Source: Nitrospira sp.
GTDB lineage: Bacteria > Nitrospirota > Nitrospiria > Nitrospirales > Nitrospiraceae
Length of the DNA stretch: 64,000 nt
Direction of reading: 5' to 3'
Assembly (NCBI GenBank): GCA_018242665.1
Contig: JAFEBL010000017.1
Location: 248,001-312,000 of the forward strand
Part shown: one piece after another, positions 1-9,976 of the stretch
How the letters are laid out: each line of letters begins with the position of its first letter
Numbering within the stretch: the stretch's first letter is position 1
Program-made: the position numbers and the translations under genes
Notes under the pieces: generated by a model
The model's input: only the letters and a program-made list of their open reading frames with translations
The model's database searches: none
Told to the model about the DNA's origin: nothing

Positions 1-1690
1 GCGCCAGTCCGATGCCGCTTCCCTTATGGCTCCGGCTTCGCATATGTTCGGCACGGTAGAAGCGTTCAAACAGCCGGGGGATGGCCTCCGCCGGAATGCC
101 GACGCCGGTATCACGCACTGTCAGGATGGCCTGTCGCGCAGGAGAGGAGGCATGCTTCAGACCTTCCGGAGCCTCGATGGTGGCTGCTGTCAGCGTGATG
201 TGGATCTCACCTTCGAATGTGAATTTGAAGGCGTTGCTGATGAGATTCAGCACGATCTTTTCCCACATGCCGCGATCGACATAGACCGGCTCCGCCAGAG
301 ACGGACAATCGACGGTCAATGTCAATCCCGCCCGCTCCACGGCTGACTGGAAACAGCTGGCCAATTCTGCGGTGAACGCGCCGAGGTCCGTTGGTTCGTA
401 TCGCGCCTGCGCCCGTCCCGCTTCAATCCGCGAGAAATCGAGCAGATTGTTCACCAGGCGGAGCAGGCGTTCGCCGTTGCGGCTGACCATCTCCAATTGC
501 GTTTTCGCCGCCGGGGGAAGCGCAGTCGGGCTGCTGGCCAACAGTTCTTCTACCGGCCCCAGCATCAGCGTGAGGGGCGTTCGGAACTCATGGCTGACGT
601 TGGAGAAGAAGGCGGTCTTGGCACGGTCGAGCTCGGCGAGGGCCTCCGCGCGGCGTGTTTCAGCTTCATACGCCCGGGCAATGGCGACGGCGGTGCCGAT
701 CCGGGACGCCACGAGGTCGAGGAAGTTTCGATAGCGCTCGTCGAACGGGAGACGGGCGCTGATCCCGGCGACCAGAAATCCTGCTGCCTGACGGGGGACC
801 GTCGATCGGATGGGCACGACGGCCGCTTCTTTCGGCGGCTCACCCCAAGGGCTTACAGGAAATGCGGGAAACCGTCGCTCCACATGCCGAACGATCTGAA
901 TGTCTTCGGTTCGCAGCGCCTCAGACGCGGGCCAGACCTCGGGCTCAGTCCCACCATTCAGTGCTATCACCAGAGGAGCGCCCGCTTGCCCTGGTGATAA
1001 TCCCGACCAGCCGGCCAGACGCGCGCACCGCCGATCCGCATCGATCACATACAGCAACGAGAAGGAAACGTCTCTGGGATGTCTCGACAGGACCTCGGTC
1101 GCCGCAGCACAGGTTTGCTCGGCACTTCTCCTTTCGAGCGAGGCCGCGCCCAAATCTTTCAAGATACCGATGCGCCGCTCCCCGATGACCTTGTCGGTGA
1201 TTTCATGGACGGTGGCCAACACGCCGCCGATGCCGCCGGGCATCAGATGATCTGGCACAGGGCTGTACGCAATGGTGAAATGCGTCTCCTCCAGAAACCC
1301 GTGCCGGCCGATTTCGAGCAGGATATCGTCGTTCCACGTCGGAGGGCCGCCCTGAAACGGGACGTCGATCAATGGCTTGAGAATGTGCCAGATTTCATTC
1401 CAGCAGTCCCGCACCGGTTGCCCCAGCGCCCCGGGATGTTTGTTCCCCAGAATCGGACGGTACGCGTCGTTGTAGAGCGAGATGTACTCCGGTCCCCACC
1501 ACAAGAGCAGCGGAAAGCGGTTCGCCAACATCAAACTGATCGTATTTTTTTGTGCAGGGGTCCAGGACTCGACCGGTCCCAACGGCGTCCGACTCCAATC
1601 GAGCGTACGGATACGCTCGCCCATTTCGCCGCCGCCCTTCAGGAAACTCCAGGGGTCTTCTGGAGGGATCAGTTGGTCCAGGCTGATCAT
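1..1690 (-). CDS. PAS-GAF sensor histidine kinase, C-terminus cut by window edge
   Basis: An open frame runs from the ATG at 1690 off the left edge, giving about 563 residues. I see an N-terminal PAS-like domain (about 25-150, with WGPEYISLYNDAYRPILG), a GAF-like region (about 165-310), a HisKA H-box NVSHEFRTPL with the phospho-His near residue 367, and an HATPase domain whose last visible motif is GSGIGLA. No transmembrane segment is visible, so it is probably a cytoplasmic or membrane-peripheral kinase. Kinases of this build often carry receiver domains further on, which the edge hides. It lies 248 bases downstream of the RND pump gene on the same strand and may be co-transcribed with it. 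The start is moderately sure: a GAGGG lies rather far upstream (about 12 bases) and no better start is seen. Confidence 0.85.
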   Translation of the reverse strand, partial: MISLDQLIPPEDPWSFLKGGGEMGERIRTLDWSRTPLGPVESWTPAQKNTISLMLANRFPLLLWWGPEYISLYNDAYRPILGNKHPGALGQPVRDCWNEIWHILKPLIDVPFQGGPPTWNDDILLEIGRHGFLEETHFTIAYSPVPDHLMPGGIGGVLATVHEITDKVIGERRIGILKDLGAASLERRSAEQTCAAATEVLSRHPRDVSFSLLYVIDADRRCARLAGWSGLSPGQAGAPLVIALNGGTEPEVWPASEALRTEDIQIVRHVERRFPAFPVSPWGEPPKEAAVVPIRSTVPRQAAGFLVAGISARLPFDERYRNFLDLVASRIGTAVAIARAYEAETRRAEALAELDRAKTAFFSNVSHEFRTPLTLMLGPVEELLASSPTALPPAAKTQLEMVSRNGERLLRLVNNLLDFSRIEAGRAQARYEPTDLGAFTAELASCFQSAVERAGLTLTVDCPSLAEPVYVDRGMWEKIVLNLISNAFKFTFEGEIHITLTAATIEAPEGLKHASSPARQAILTVRDTGVGIPAEAIPRLFERFYRAEHMRSRSHKGSGIGLA

Positions 1691-1937
1691 GATCGTGCCG
1701 TTTCCCTCAGACAGGAATCGAAGAGGCTCCTCCACGTCAGCGGGTCGCACAGGAACGCACCACGCCACTGCATGGCAGGCGAATAGAGAGCTGCCGCATT
1801 AAACGCCCCTCCTGTCCGGTTGTAAAGTATCCCTGGACGTGGCAGAGAGAGAACTAGGGATTTGCCTAGGATGAACAAGCACGGCGACCGGTCTATCCGG
1901 CAGCTCAGAGTCCACCGGTAGGGATAGCGGCGAGGCA

Positions 1938-4900
1938 CTACTTGGAGATCGCTGGGGCGGTCAGGGCCTGTGAGCCTTCGTTGGATACCGGCACAGGGCT
2001 TGGCCCGGCGCCGATCAGGTAGGCGTATAACACCGGAATGACAATGAGCGTGAGCACGGTGGACGCGCCCACCCCGAACAGCAGCGAGACCGCCAAGCCT
2101 TGAAAAATCGGGTCTAGGATGATGACGCACGCGCCGACCATCAGCGCCGCCGCGGTCAGCAGAATCGGACGGGTTCGAATCGCTCCCGCTCGAATCACGG
2201 CCTCCACCAGGGGAACACCCTCGGCCTGCTGATGCTGAATAAAATCCACCAACAAAATCGAATTCCGCACGATGATGCCGGCCAGGGCAATGAACCCGAT
2301 CATCGATGTGGCCGTAAAATATGATCCGGTCACCCAATGGCCGGGCAAGATCCCGATCAACGTCAGCGGAATGGGGGCCATGATCACGAGCGGCGTCAGG
2401 AACGATTGAAACTGCGCCACGATCAACAAATAAATCAACAGCAACGCCACCGCGAAGGCCATCCCCATGTCTCGGAAGGTTTCATAGGTAATCTGCCATT
2501 CCCCATCCCACTTCATCGCGAATCGCTGTTCAGACCAAGGCTGCACGGCATAATGCTGCTGGAGGACATAGCCCTCCGGCAATTGGTACTGTTCCAGTTT
2601 CTTGCCGACTCCCGTCACCCCGTAGACCGGACTCTCCCCCTTCTCAGGCCCCACGCCCCCGACATCCGCGATGACATAGACAACCGGTTTTTGATTCTTG
2701 TGGTACCTGGCCTGTTCCCGCACGGTTTGTTCGACACGAATCAATTCGGAGAGCGGCACCATATGCCCCGCAGCCGTCCGCAAGGCGAGTTCTCCCAAAT
2801 GCTCAAGCCCGGTCCGTTCGATGAGTGGAAGACGAAGTCGTACCTGCACTGGCTGCTTTTCCTTGGGAATGTGCACAAGCCCCACATCTGCGCCTTCCAG
2901 AGCAAGCCGCAGAGTGCGGACAATTTCCTCCGAGGGAATGCCAGCCAGCGCCGCCTTCGCGCGATCCACCGTAAACACATACTTGACCTGCTTCGCTTCC
3001 AGATAGTCGTCCACATCGACCACGCCGGGCGTGGCTTCGAATACACGCCGTACGTCCTTAGCGATCTCGATCTGCCGCTCATAGTCGGGACCGTAAATCT
3101 CGGCCACCAGCACGGACTGGACCGGCGGACCAGGCGGCACCTCCACCACCTTCACGTTCGCTCCGTATTGTCGCCCGATGTCCTGCACCGGAGCACGGAT
3201 GCGTTGCGCGATGTCATGGCTTTGCGTGGTACGCCGTTGCTTCGCGACGAGGTTGATCTGAATATCGGCCTCATGCGGTTGGTTGCGCAGGTAGTAGTGC
3301 CGCACCAGCCCGTTGAAATTGAACGGCGAGGCCGTGCCGACATAGGCTTGATAATCACGCAATTCCGGAATCGTGCGGACGTACTGTGTGAGCGCCTTGG
3401 CCACCCGCGCCGTCTCCTCCAGCGTGGTCCCTTCGGGCATGTCGATCACCAGCTGCAGTTCGCTCTTGTTGTCGAACGGGAGCATTTTGACCACCACGTC
3501 GCGCGTCCAGAACAGCAACAGCGAGCCGGCCAGCAAGAGCACGATGGCTGCCAACACGAGCGCGGCGATCGCCGGATGGGACAACATGGGCGCGAGCATC
3601 CGTTGGTAGAGCCGGTAGCTGCGGCTCCCCTCATGTGACTCGTGGTCGACCCCGGCCATCAGCACGCCGGGCCGGTAGCAGGTCTGGCAGAACCAGGGAA
3701 TGACGATGAACGCGACCAGGAGCGACACGAACATCGCAATCGAAGCATTCACGGGGATCGGCCGCATATAGGGCCCCATGAGCCCCGACACGAAGGCCAT
3801 GGGCAGGAGTGCGGCAATGACCGTCAGGGTAGCCAGAATGGTCGGGTTGCCCACTTCATCGACCGCGAACAATGAGGCTTCACGGTGTGGGCGTTGCCGC
3901 AGTGTCAGATGACGATAGGTGTTTTCCACCACCACGATCGCATCATCCACCAGAATGCCGATGGAGAAGATCAACGCAAACAACGTGACGCGGTTGATGC
4001 TGTAGCCGATCAGCATCGAGATGAACAGGGTCAGCGCGAGCGTCAACGGAATCGCAATCGACACCACGAACGCAGGTCGGAGTCCCAGCGTCACGCCGAG
4101 AAACACCACGACCGCGACCACCGCAATCAGGAGGTGCCAGAGGAGTTCGTTCGCCTTTTCATCTGCGGTCTCGCCATAATCGCGTGTCACCGTCACCCGC
4201 ACATCGGTAGGAATCAGGCGCCCCTTCAGGTCCTCGACTTTTCGAATGACACCTTCGGCCACCGTCACTGCGTTGGTGCCGGCTTGTTTGGCGAGCGCCA
4301 CGGTCACCGCGGGGTTTTCGCGAGACGTCGTTTCACCCTTCACCTGTAACGTGTCATCTTCACCGGCTGGGCTTTCGCCATGCCACACATAACTCGTCGC
4401 CTCACTCGGCCCATCAATCACCTCCGCCACCTGGCGCAGGTAGACCGGCCGCTGCTCGTTCACACCGACGACCACCCCATCCAGATCCTCCTTCGACCGG
4501 ATAAAGCGGCCCGTCTCCACGAGAAAACTTTCGTTCCGGCTTTCGAACCGCCCCGTGGGCAGAGCCAGATTCTCGCCCTGAATCACACTCGCCACCCGTA
4601 ACGGCGTCAACCCGTAGGCTTTGAGCCGCGACGGATCGATCTGCACCAGCAATTCCCTGCCGCGACCGCCGACCACAAACCCGCCGGCCGTCCCCGCTAC
4701 TCGTTTCGCATCTTCCAAGACCTGGTCGCCCAGCTGTCGAAGCTGATAGTCCGTATACCGCTCGCTCGACAGCGTCAGCGTGACGATGGGCACGTCGTTC
4801 ACGTCGCGCGGCTTCACCTGAAACGGTGCCGCACCAGGCGGCAGCAAGTCCTGGTTGGACATCAATTTGTCGTAGAGATCCACCAGGCTCTGTTCCATCG

Positions 4901-5222
4901 GCTCGCCGACGTAAAAGCGCACGATGATGAGGGCCCCACCTGGCCGCGAAATCGAATAGAGATATTCTACGGTCTTAATTTCCGAGAGCTTCCGCTCAAT
5001 CGGCTTGGTGAGCTGTTCTTCAACGATCTGTGCGGACGCGCCGGGGAAGGGCAACCACACATCCGCCATGGGAACCACGATCTGGGGTTCTTCTTCGCGA
5101 GGGGTGAAGACCATGGCGAACAGCCCCAGGAGAAGGCTGGCAATGATGATCAGCGGCGTGAGTTTGCTCGCGACAAAGAGGGCGGCGAGGCGACCGCTGA
5201 AACCAAGACGTTGGTTCGTCAT
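1938..5222 (-). CDS. RND-family efflux pump permease (AcrB/MexF-like)
   Basis: 1094 residues, the usual size of an inner-membrane RND permease. The N-terminus has the first transmembrane helix (about 20-38), followed by a large periplasmic loop. The fourth-helix motif GILVDDAIVVVENTYRH near residue 420 carries the Asp-Asp pair used for proton relay in the hydrophobe/amphiphile (HAE) branch, which argues against a strictly metal-specific CusA type. A second helix bundle starts after about 530 and the protein ends with the usual helices 8-12. It follows the adaptor gene by 127 bases on the same strand, so the two probably form one pump, with an outer-membrane channel supplied from elsewhere. 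Substrate is unknown; linkage to sulfide and copper genes is suggestive only. The start has a weak ribosome-binding site. Confidence 0.93.
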   Translation of the reverse strand: MTNQRLGFSGRLAALFVASKLTPLIIIASLLLGLFAMVFTPREEEPQIVVPMADVWLPFPGASAQIVEEQLTKPIERKLSEIKTVEYLYSISRPGGALIIVRFYVGEPMEQSLVDLYDKLMSNQDLLPPGAAPFQVKPRDVNDVPIVTLTLSSERYTDYQLRQLGDQVLEDAKRVAGTAGGFVVGGRGRELLVQIDPSRLKAYGLTPLRVASVIQGENLALPTGRFESRNESFLVETGRFIRSKEDLDGVVVGVNEQRPVYLRQVAEVIDGPSEATSYVWHGESPAGEDDTLQVKGETTSRENPAVTVALAKQAGTNAVTVAEGVIRKVEDLKGRLIPTDVRVTVTRDYGETADEKANELLWHLLIAVVAVVVFLGVTLGLRPAFVVSIAIPLTLALTLFISMLIGYSINRVTLFALIFSIGILVDDAIVVVENTYRHLTLRQRPHREASLFAVDEVGNPTILATLTVIAALLPMAFVSGLMGPYMRPIPVNASIAMFVSLLVAFIVIPWFCQTCYRPGVLMAGVDHESHEGSRSYRLYQRMLAPMLSHPAIAALVLAAIVLLLAGSLLLFWTRDVVVKMLPFDNKSELQLVIDMPEGTTLEETARVAKALTQYVRTIPELRDYQAYVGTASPFNFNGLVRHYYLRNQPHEADIQINLVAKQRRTTQSHDIAQRIRAPVQDIGRQYGANVKVVEVPPGPPVQSVLVAEIYGPDYERQIEIAKDVRRVFEATPGVVDVDDYLEAKQVKYVFTVDRAKAALAGIPSEEIVRTLRLALEGADVGLVHIPKEKQPVQVRLRLPLIERTGLEHLGELALRTAAGHMVPLSELIRVEQTVREQARYHKNQKPVVYVIADVGGVGPEKGESPVYGVTGVGKKLEQYQLPEGYVLQQHYAVQPWSEQRFAMKWDGEWQITYETFRDMGMAFAVALLLIYLLIVAQFQSFLTPLVIMAPIPLTLIGILPGHWVTGSYFTATSMIGFIALAGIIVRNSILLVDFIQHQQAEGVPLVEAVIRAGAIRTRPILLTAAALMVGACVIILDPIFQGLAVSLLFGVGASTVLTLIVIPVLYAYLIGAGPSPVPVSNEGSQALTAPAISK

Positions 5223-5349
5223 CCGTCAACCATCATGCGCGCGTCGTGCGTCTTTCGTGAAGCGTTGCGTGTCTTCTCAACAGTCCCGTTTCCTCCCGAG
5301 AGACGTTGCACGTCTTACCTTTCACGTTTCACATTTTACGCAGGAGGCT

Positions 5350-6441
5350 TCATGGTGCCTGCGGCGGCAAGGCCACCGCCGTCATGTCCTGCACGGGCAC
5401 GCCATCGCGGCCCTTGGACGCATCCACCACGACCCGCTCCCCGGCATCGACTCCGGACAGGATCTCGACGCCTTGCTCAAGCATGCGGCCGATTTTGACC
5501 CAGCGCAGCCGTGCCACGTGATCACTCCCGACGACGAACAGGCTGGCGAGTTCTCCGCGCTCAATCAGTGACGACTTCGGCAACAGCAACGTCGTGCTGA
5601 CGCCCTTGTCGAGCCGCAGCCGCCCGAACATGCCAGATTTGAGGCCCGCAGTGGCCGGCAGATCAACCTTCATCGTGAAGGTGTGGGTCTGCGGATCGCC
5701 GGCCGGAAGCATCTGCGAGACGCGCCCCTTCACTGGGTCGGCACCCAGCGCATCAATGACCACCGGGATCGATGACCCCACGGACACCACCCGCACATCA
5801 CTCTCCGCCACCGTGGCTTCCAGACGAAGCTGCGCGGGATCTTCCATTTTCAGGAGCGGTTGGCCAGGGGACGCCAATTCCCCTCGTTCCACCTTCTTCT
5901 CCGTGATGACACCGTCGAACGGCGCTTTCACGATGGTATAACTCAACTGAGCCAAGACCGATTTCCGTCCGGCCTCCGCCACTCTGAAGGCACGAGTGGC
6001 GTTTTCCAATTCCTGCTTGGACACCGCATCCTTGTGATACAGATCTTCCATGCGATCACGTTGCGCCCGGGCATTGTCGAGTTCCGCCGTCACCCGCGAG
6101 AGCTCGGCCTGCAGGTCTCGATTGTCCAGCACGACCAGCGTCTCGCCCCGACGCACCACGCTGCCTTCACGGACCAACAAATTGTCGATCGTGCCCTGAA
6201 TGCGACTGGCCAATGTCGCCTGGTAGATGGGCGCCACCTGCCCAGTAACCTCGACCGTGACCGGCACAGAACTGGTCTTCACCTCCATGACAGCGGCCTG
6301 GATAGGCGGCTGCGAGGCAGTCGCGGAGAGCGGCTCACCCGGCTGGGTCGACTCTTGCGATGGGCCGCAGCCCGCCGCCAGCAACACCCCCAGGGCAATC
6401 ACCCCTGCCTTGAAACGATGGGTATTAGTCTCGAACACCAA
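5350..6441 (-). CDS. RND periplasmic adaptor (membrane fusion) lipoprotein
   Basis: 363 residues starting at a GTG, with GCGGAGG about five bases upstream. The N-terminus is a lipoprotein signal with lipobox LAAGC (Cys25), so the mature protein is anchored by lipid. Then come a barrel-sandwich (biotinyl-lipoyl-like) half, an alpha-helical hairpin with the pattern ELDNARAQRDRMEDLYHKDA (about 140-160), the second half of the lipoyl-like domain and beta-barrel domains, as in AcrA/MdtA-type adaptors. It links the RND permease just downstream to an outer-membrane channel. Its first 17 bases overlap the end of the upstream DUF2892 gene, which indicates translational coupling. Confidence 0.92.
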   Translation of the reverse strand: MVFETNTHRFKAGVIALGVLLAAGCGPSQESTQPGEPLSATASQPPIQAAVMEVKTSSVPVTVEVTGQVAPIYQATLASRIQGTIDNLLVREGSVVRRGETLVVLDNRDLQAELSRVTAELDNARAQRDRMEDLYHKDAVSKQELENATRAFRVAEAGRKSVLAQLSYTIVKAPFDGVITEKKVERGELASPGQPLLKMEDPAQLRLEATVAESDVRVVSVGSSIPVVIDALGADPVKGRVSQMLPAGDPQTHTFTMKVDLPATAGLKSGMFGRLRLDKGVSTTLLLPKSSLIERGELASLFVVGSDHVARLRWVKIGRMLEQGVEILSGVDAGERVVVDASKGRDGVPVQDMTAVALPPQAP

Positions 6442-6616
6442 GCCTCCGCAACAGTGCCATCATGGGACACCAACCCGTGAACGCGGACTGAATGAGATTG
6501 GCAGCCACGAACGCGGCGAAATAATGATAGTAGGGATGCACCGTGGCCCCCAGCACCACTGCCAGGAACACAAACCCTCCTGCAATCAACCGAAGCCATT
6601 CATTCACCGTCATCAT
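6425..6616 (-). CDS. DUF2892 small inner-membrane protein
   Basis: 63 residues with two predicted transmembrane helices (about 8-28 and 31-45). The pattern NLIQSAFTGWCPMMALLRRLGV is the DUF2892 signature, also found as the membrane part of YgaP-type rhodanese proteins. The family is small and functionally vague; it often sits beside sulfur-transfer or thiol-redox genes, and one conserved Cys (GWCP) is kept here. The start has a strong AAGGAGGTGA Shine-Dalgarno. Location between the barrel protein and the RND adaptor, overlapping the latter by 17 bases, puts it inside the operon. Confidence 0.88.
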   Translation of the reverse strand: MMTVNEWLRLIAGGFVFLAVVLGATVHPYYHYFAAFVAANLIQSAFTGWCPMMALLRRLGVRD

Positions 6617-6721
6617 GGCTCACCTCCTTCCCTCACCCCATATGAGGAGCCAGGCGGAAAAAGGATTCGGCCGCACTCGATCTCACGCGAGAATTCAGTG
6701 GCTTGCGCCTGGGCTCCGGAG

Positions 6722-7747
6722 TCAAAACCGATATTGCCCGCCGATGGACAGAATGCTGTCGTGATAGTCGCGCAACACGTTGGTCGAGGTCCGCTCCCCG
6801 TATTGAAAAGCAAGCATGACCGTCGCGGCGTCTGACATGTGGTAGCGCAACTCCGCGATCCCCTGGTGGGTCGCATCAAACCGGTCCACGTGAGTGTCGC
6901 CGGCGAGGCCGCTGGTGAACGTTTTTCGGCGATGAACATAGGTCAATCCGAGATCCCATTCTCGGTTGAACCGAAACTCCGCCCCGCCCGACACCATATG
7001 CAAATAGTAGGACACATCATCGGCGAACTGCGGCTGGGCATGGCCGTCGGCCAGCCCGCGTTCGTACAGATAACTCACCATCAGCGTGAGCCAACCGGTG
7101 GCTCGATAGTCGAGGTGGGGCCCGATCGTCCAGAAATTTGTATCCCGCTCCGCAAACGAGTCGTTATATCGTCGGAGCCCGAACCGAGCGATGAACGTCC
7201 CGGTCAGCGTCTCCGTCAATCGACGCTCGACTTCGGCGCGCCAATGGTGAGAGCTGACCCGTTCCTCCTGAATGGAGCGCGTTCCGGTTCGTCGTTCGAA
7301 ATTCGGACCAAGGAAGAGATTGGGCACATACCGATACCGCACGAGGACCCTCGTGTCACGATCAAGCGAAAAGCGGTCCTGGATGCGGTAGTCGGCATGG
7401 TTGAAGATGGGATTGTTGGTGAAGATCGCCCCTTGCGCCTTGACCGAGAGTTCATTTTTCCCCTGCGCGGTCGGCGTGGCATGAATCACCTCCAACGCCG
7501 GTTCCCAAATGACATCGGCGCGCTTCTCCGTGGACACCACCGTAGGTTGGGAAGGGTCTTCCGTCAAACGGAGGCGCCTGGCGGAGGAAAACTGAAAGGC
7601 ATCCGTGGTATAGCTGGTCTTCTGCTCGGCCACCGCCGACCACTCGGCCCGCACGGTCCCATCCGGCCCACTGATCAGAATGCCCACCGTCAGCCAGAGG
7701 CCGACCCGGATGCCGATGGAGGAACGGACATGTCGGTAGCGCATCAT
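6722..7747 (-). CDS. outer-membrane beta-barrel protein
   Basis: About 341 residues from the ATG at 7747. I prefer this start because it puts a signal peptide at the N-terminus (basic n-region MMRYRHVR, hydrophobic VGLWLTVGILI, cleavage after TVRA). The open frame continues upstream to a TTG at 7876, and a GTG at 7828 has an AGAGGG in front of it, so the start is uncertain. The mature part alternates polar and aromatic residues in strands such as VLVRYRYVPNLFLG and ends in GGQYRF, a C-terminal Phe typical of Bam-inserted barrels. I do not recognise a specific family. It lies between the TauE/SafE exporter and DUF2892 on the same strand, so a transport role linked to that operon is possible. 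Confidence 0.8.
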   Translation of the reverse strand: MMRYRHVRSSIGIRVGLWLTVGILISGPDGTVRAEWSAVAEQKTSYTTDAFQFSSARRLRLTEDPSQPTVVSTEKRADVIWEPALEVIHATPTAQGKNELSVKAQGAIFTNNPIFNHADYRIQDRFSLDRDTRVLVRYRYVPNLFLGPNFERRTGTRSIQEERVSSHHWRAEVERRLTETLTGTFIARFGLRRYNDSFAERDTNFWTIGPHLDYRATGWLTLMVSYLYERGLADGHAQPQFADDVSYYLHMVSGGAEFRFNREWDLGLTYVHRRKTFTSGLAGDTHVDRFDATHQGIAELRYHMSDAATVMLAFQYGERTSTNVLRDYHDSILSIGGQYRF

Positions 7748-7882
7748 CGAGCAGTGCGGCCTACAACAGCGTGCGGCAGGGCGTTCGTCTCCGAAACGGA
7801 TGCCGGCCATGGCGGGACCGGTTGACACCAGCGACCCTCTGCTCTTCAGCGTCTGATAACTTCCCCTTTCTGTCAACAGCGT

Positions 7883-8680
7883 TCACTCATACAGCTTCCA
7901 CAACTTCATCAGATTCACGGTAATCATGATGATCGCAATCGATACGGTGATCGAGGCCGTGACCCGGCTCATCACCGTCGGCGACACCCACGAACCAATG
8001 CGGACTCCCACCAACATGCCGGTCAGACTACCCAGCAACACATAGACGAGGAGATTCCAATCGATGCGGCCGAACTGTAAATGTCCGATGATGCCACCGA
8101 GGGAGATCAGAGCAATGATGGTGAGCGAGGTGCCGATCGCGATCCCAGCCCGGAACCGCAGCACCAGCATCAACGCGGGAACCACGAGGAATCCTCCGCC
8201 CACGCCGAACAATCCATTGACGGTGCCCACGGCCAGACCGATCGCACCAACCTTCAACCAACAGGTGCGGGGGAACTGGGTCGCGCAGGACTCTTTGTCC
8301 TCCGGCTCATTCGCCAGACCTTGCTGTCTGGCCATGATGCTCCGTACCAGTAACAACAACAGGCCGAACAGCACCAGCAGGATTTCCTCCCGCACCACCC
8401 GGTGTCCAAACGCTCCCCCCCACGAGCCGAGAATGCCGGTCCAGCCGAAGGCCGCCGCGGCTCTGGTGTGGACCAGCCCCCGGCGTCCGTACTCCCACGC
8501 GCCGAGGATAGAGGAGGTCGCGACGATCATCAGCGACATCGCCGCCGCCTGCTGCAGGGACAGGCCCGCGATATACACCAGCAGTGGCATGCCCAAAATG
8601 GCGCCGCCTGTCCCGGTTGCCCCGAGTTGCAAGCCGATGGGCATCCCCGATAGGACCGCTCGCAACGCCTGTTCAATCAT
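7883..8680 (-). CDS. TauE/SafE-family sulfite/organosulfonate exporter
   Basis: 265 residues with about eight predicted helices arranged as two similar halves. The first half contains GMPIGLQLGATGTGGAILGMPL and the second the related VGTVNGLFGVGGGFLVVPAL, the duplicated glycine-rich signature of TauE/SafE (formerly DUF81). Members export sulfite, sulfoacetate or related anions across the inner membrane. It sits 48 bases downstream of sqr on the same strand, so export of a sulfur oxidation product is a reasonable inference. The ribosome-binding site is poor (GGGAG too far upstream), which may mean translation depends on the upstream gene. Confidence 0.9.
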   Translation of the reverse strand: MIEQALRAVLSGMPIGLQLGATGTGGAILGMPLLVYIAGLSLQQAAAMSLMIVATSSILGAWEYGRRGLVHTRAAAAFGWTGILGSWGGAFGHRVVREEILLVLFGLLLLLVRSIMARQQGLANEPEDKESCATQFPRTCWLKVGAIGLAVGTVNGLFGVGGGFLVVPALMLVLRFRAGIAIGTSLTIIALISLGGIIGHLQFGRIDWNLLVYVLLGSLTGMLVGVRIGSWVSPTVMSRVTASITVSIAIIMITVNLMKLWKLYE

Positions 8681-8728
8681 GCCGCACGCGTCGTCTCCCT
8701 GATGAATGCTCCAACACCCAGGCCGGCC

Positions 8729-9976
8729 CTACGCCGGCTTTTCCAACTTTGCGATGCCCAGGGTTTTCAAAATCACCTTCTCGTAATACGGTTCGCTGAC
8801 GCCCTTTTTCATCTTTCGGAGAAAATACTTTTCCAAGGCAATCTTCGCCAGATGCACCCACTTCCCCTTCTTCGCCCAGGTCACATTCCGCGGCGCCATC
8901 TGCGGCAGCGCGACAAACGCCACGCCGGTATCTCCCATATCGGCCAGGCAGATCGCATTCCACGTCGCAGTCTCGCGCTTCGGATCGTCGTCGATATCGG
9001 CTTTGATGTTATGCACGGCCGCCGAGACCATCGACTCGATCATGTAGCCGGTCTTCGGCGCCCCGGTCGGAATCGGCGTTTGCTCCACCGGCGGGATCGC
9101 CACACACACCCCGACCGAATAGATATTCTTATACTTGGGATTGGCTTGATAGGCATCGATATTCACAAAGCCCTTCGGATTGCACAGCCCCGGCGTCCCT
9201 GCTACCGCATCCACCCCCGCGAAGGGCGGGATGATCATCGAATACCGAAACGGGATTTCCTGCCCTCCCTCCAGCACCATCTTCCCCTGTTGCACCTCCT
9301 TGATCGCCTGGTTGCAGATCGGCTTGATGGAATGCTCCGCGAACTCATCCTCCATCAGCCGGCGTGACGCGCCAACTCCGGCAAGGCCCATGTGTCCGAT
9401 GAAGGGTTCCGGCGTCACGAAATAGATCGGCACCTTCTTCCGAAGTTTCTTCTTGCGCAAATCGGCATCCAGAATGAACGCCATTTCGTAGGCCGGACCG
9501 AAACAGGATGCCCCCTGCGCAGCGCCGACCACGATCGGGCCAGGGTCCTTGAGAAACGCCTGATAGGTTCCCCACGCCTGCTCCGCATGGTCCACGTTAC
9601 AGACCGACTGCGTGTACCCGCTGGGACCAAGGCCCGGCACCGCGCCGAAATTGAGCTTGGGCCCCGTGGCAATGATCAAGTAGTCGTAGGGAACTTCTCC
9701 CTTGGAGGTCATGACACGATTCTGCTCCGGCTCAATCCGGTCAGCAGCGGCCTGGATGAACTCCACCCCCTTTTTCTCCAGCACCGGCCCCAAGGCAAAG
9801 CTGATGTCTTTCCGCGTTCGCCATCCCACCGCCACCCAAGGATTGGACGGCACGAAATGGAACGATCCCACGTTGGAAATCACCGTGACGGTATGTTTCT
9901 TCGCCAGCAACTCCCGGGCTTCATAGGCTGCCGGCAGCCCTCCGATGGACGCCCCGATGATCACAATCCGCGCCAT
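8729..9976 (-). CDS. sqr: sulfide:quinone oxidoreductase
   Basis: 415 residues from the ATG at 9976, chosen because GGAGGGAGG precedes it; the frame runs 13 codons further upstream. The N-terminus is a Rossmann FAD site (IVIIGASIGGLPAAYEA). Three cysteines lie in contexts matching the Acidithiobacillus ferrooxidans enzyme: SVCNVDHA (Cys126), QGASCFGPAYE (Cys158) and NAICLADMG (around 350). The last two form the redox-active polysulfide bridge with FAD in that family. The C-terminus (KWVHLAKIALEKYFLRK) has the amphipathic helix for membrane attachment. It oxidises sulfide to sulfane sulfur and reduces quinone on the membrane. The TauE/SafE gene follows directly. Residue context makes confusion with type II NADH dehydrogenase unlikely. 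Confidence 0.93.
   Translation of the reverse strand: MARIVIIGASIGGLPAAYEARELLAKKHTVTVISNVGSFHFVPSNPWVAVGWRTRKDISFALGPVLEKKGVEFIQAAADRIEPEQNRVMTSKGEVPYDYLIIATGPKLNFGAVPGLGPSGYTQSVCNVDHAEQAWGTYQAFLKDPGPIVVGAAQGASCFGPAYEMAFILDADLRKKKLRKKVPIYFVTPEPFIGHMGLAGVGASRRLMEDEFAEHSIKPICNQAIKEVQQGKMVLEGGQEIPFRYSMIIPPFAGVDAVAGTPGLCNPKGFVNIDAYQANPKYKNIYSVGVCVAIPPVEQTPIPTGAPKTGYMIESMVSAAVHNIKADIDDDPKRETATWNAICLADMGDTGVAFVALPQMAPRNVTWAKKGKWVHLAKIALEKYFLRKMKKGVSEPYYEKVILKTLGIAKLEKPA

Noticed and set aside
1687-2337. 216-residue minus-strand frame between the kinase and the RND gene
   Set aside because: It overlaps the end of the RND gene in another frame and has no protein-like features; its last part is spacer.
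2337-3638. 433-residue open frame on the plus strand
   Set aside because: Antisense of the RND permease gene; no ribosome-binding site and His/Arg-rich.
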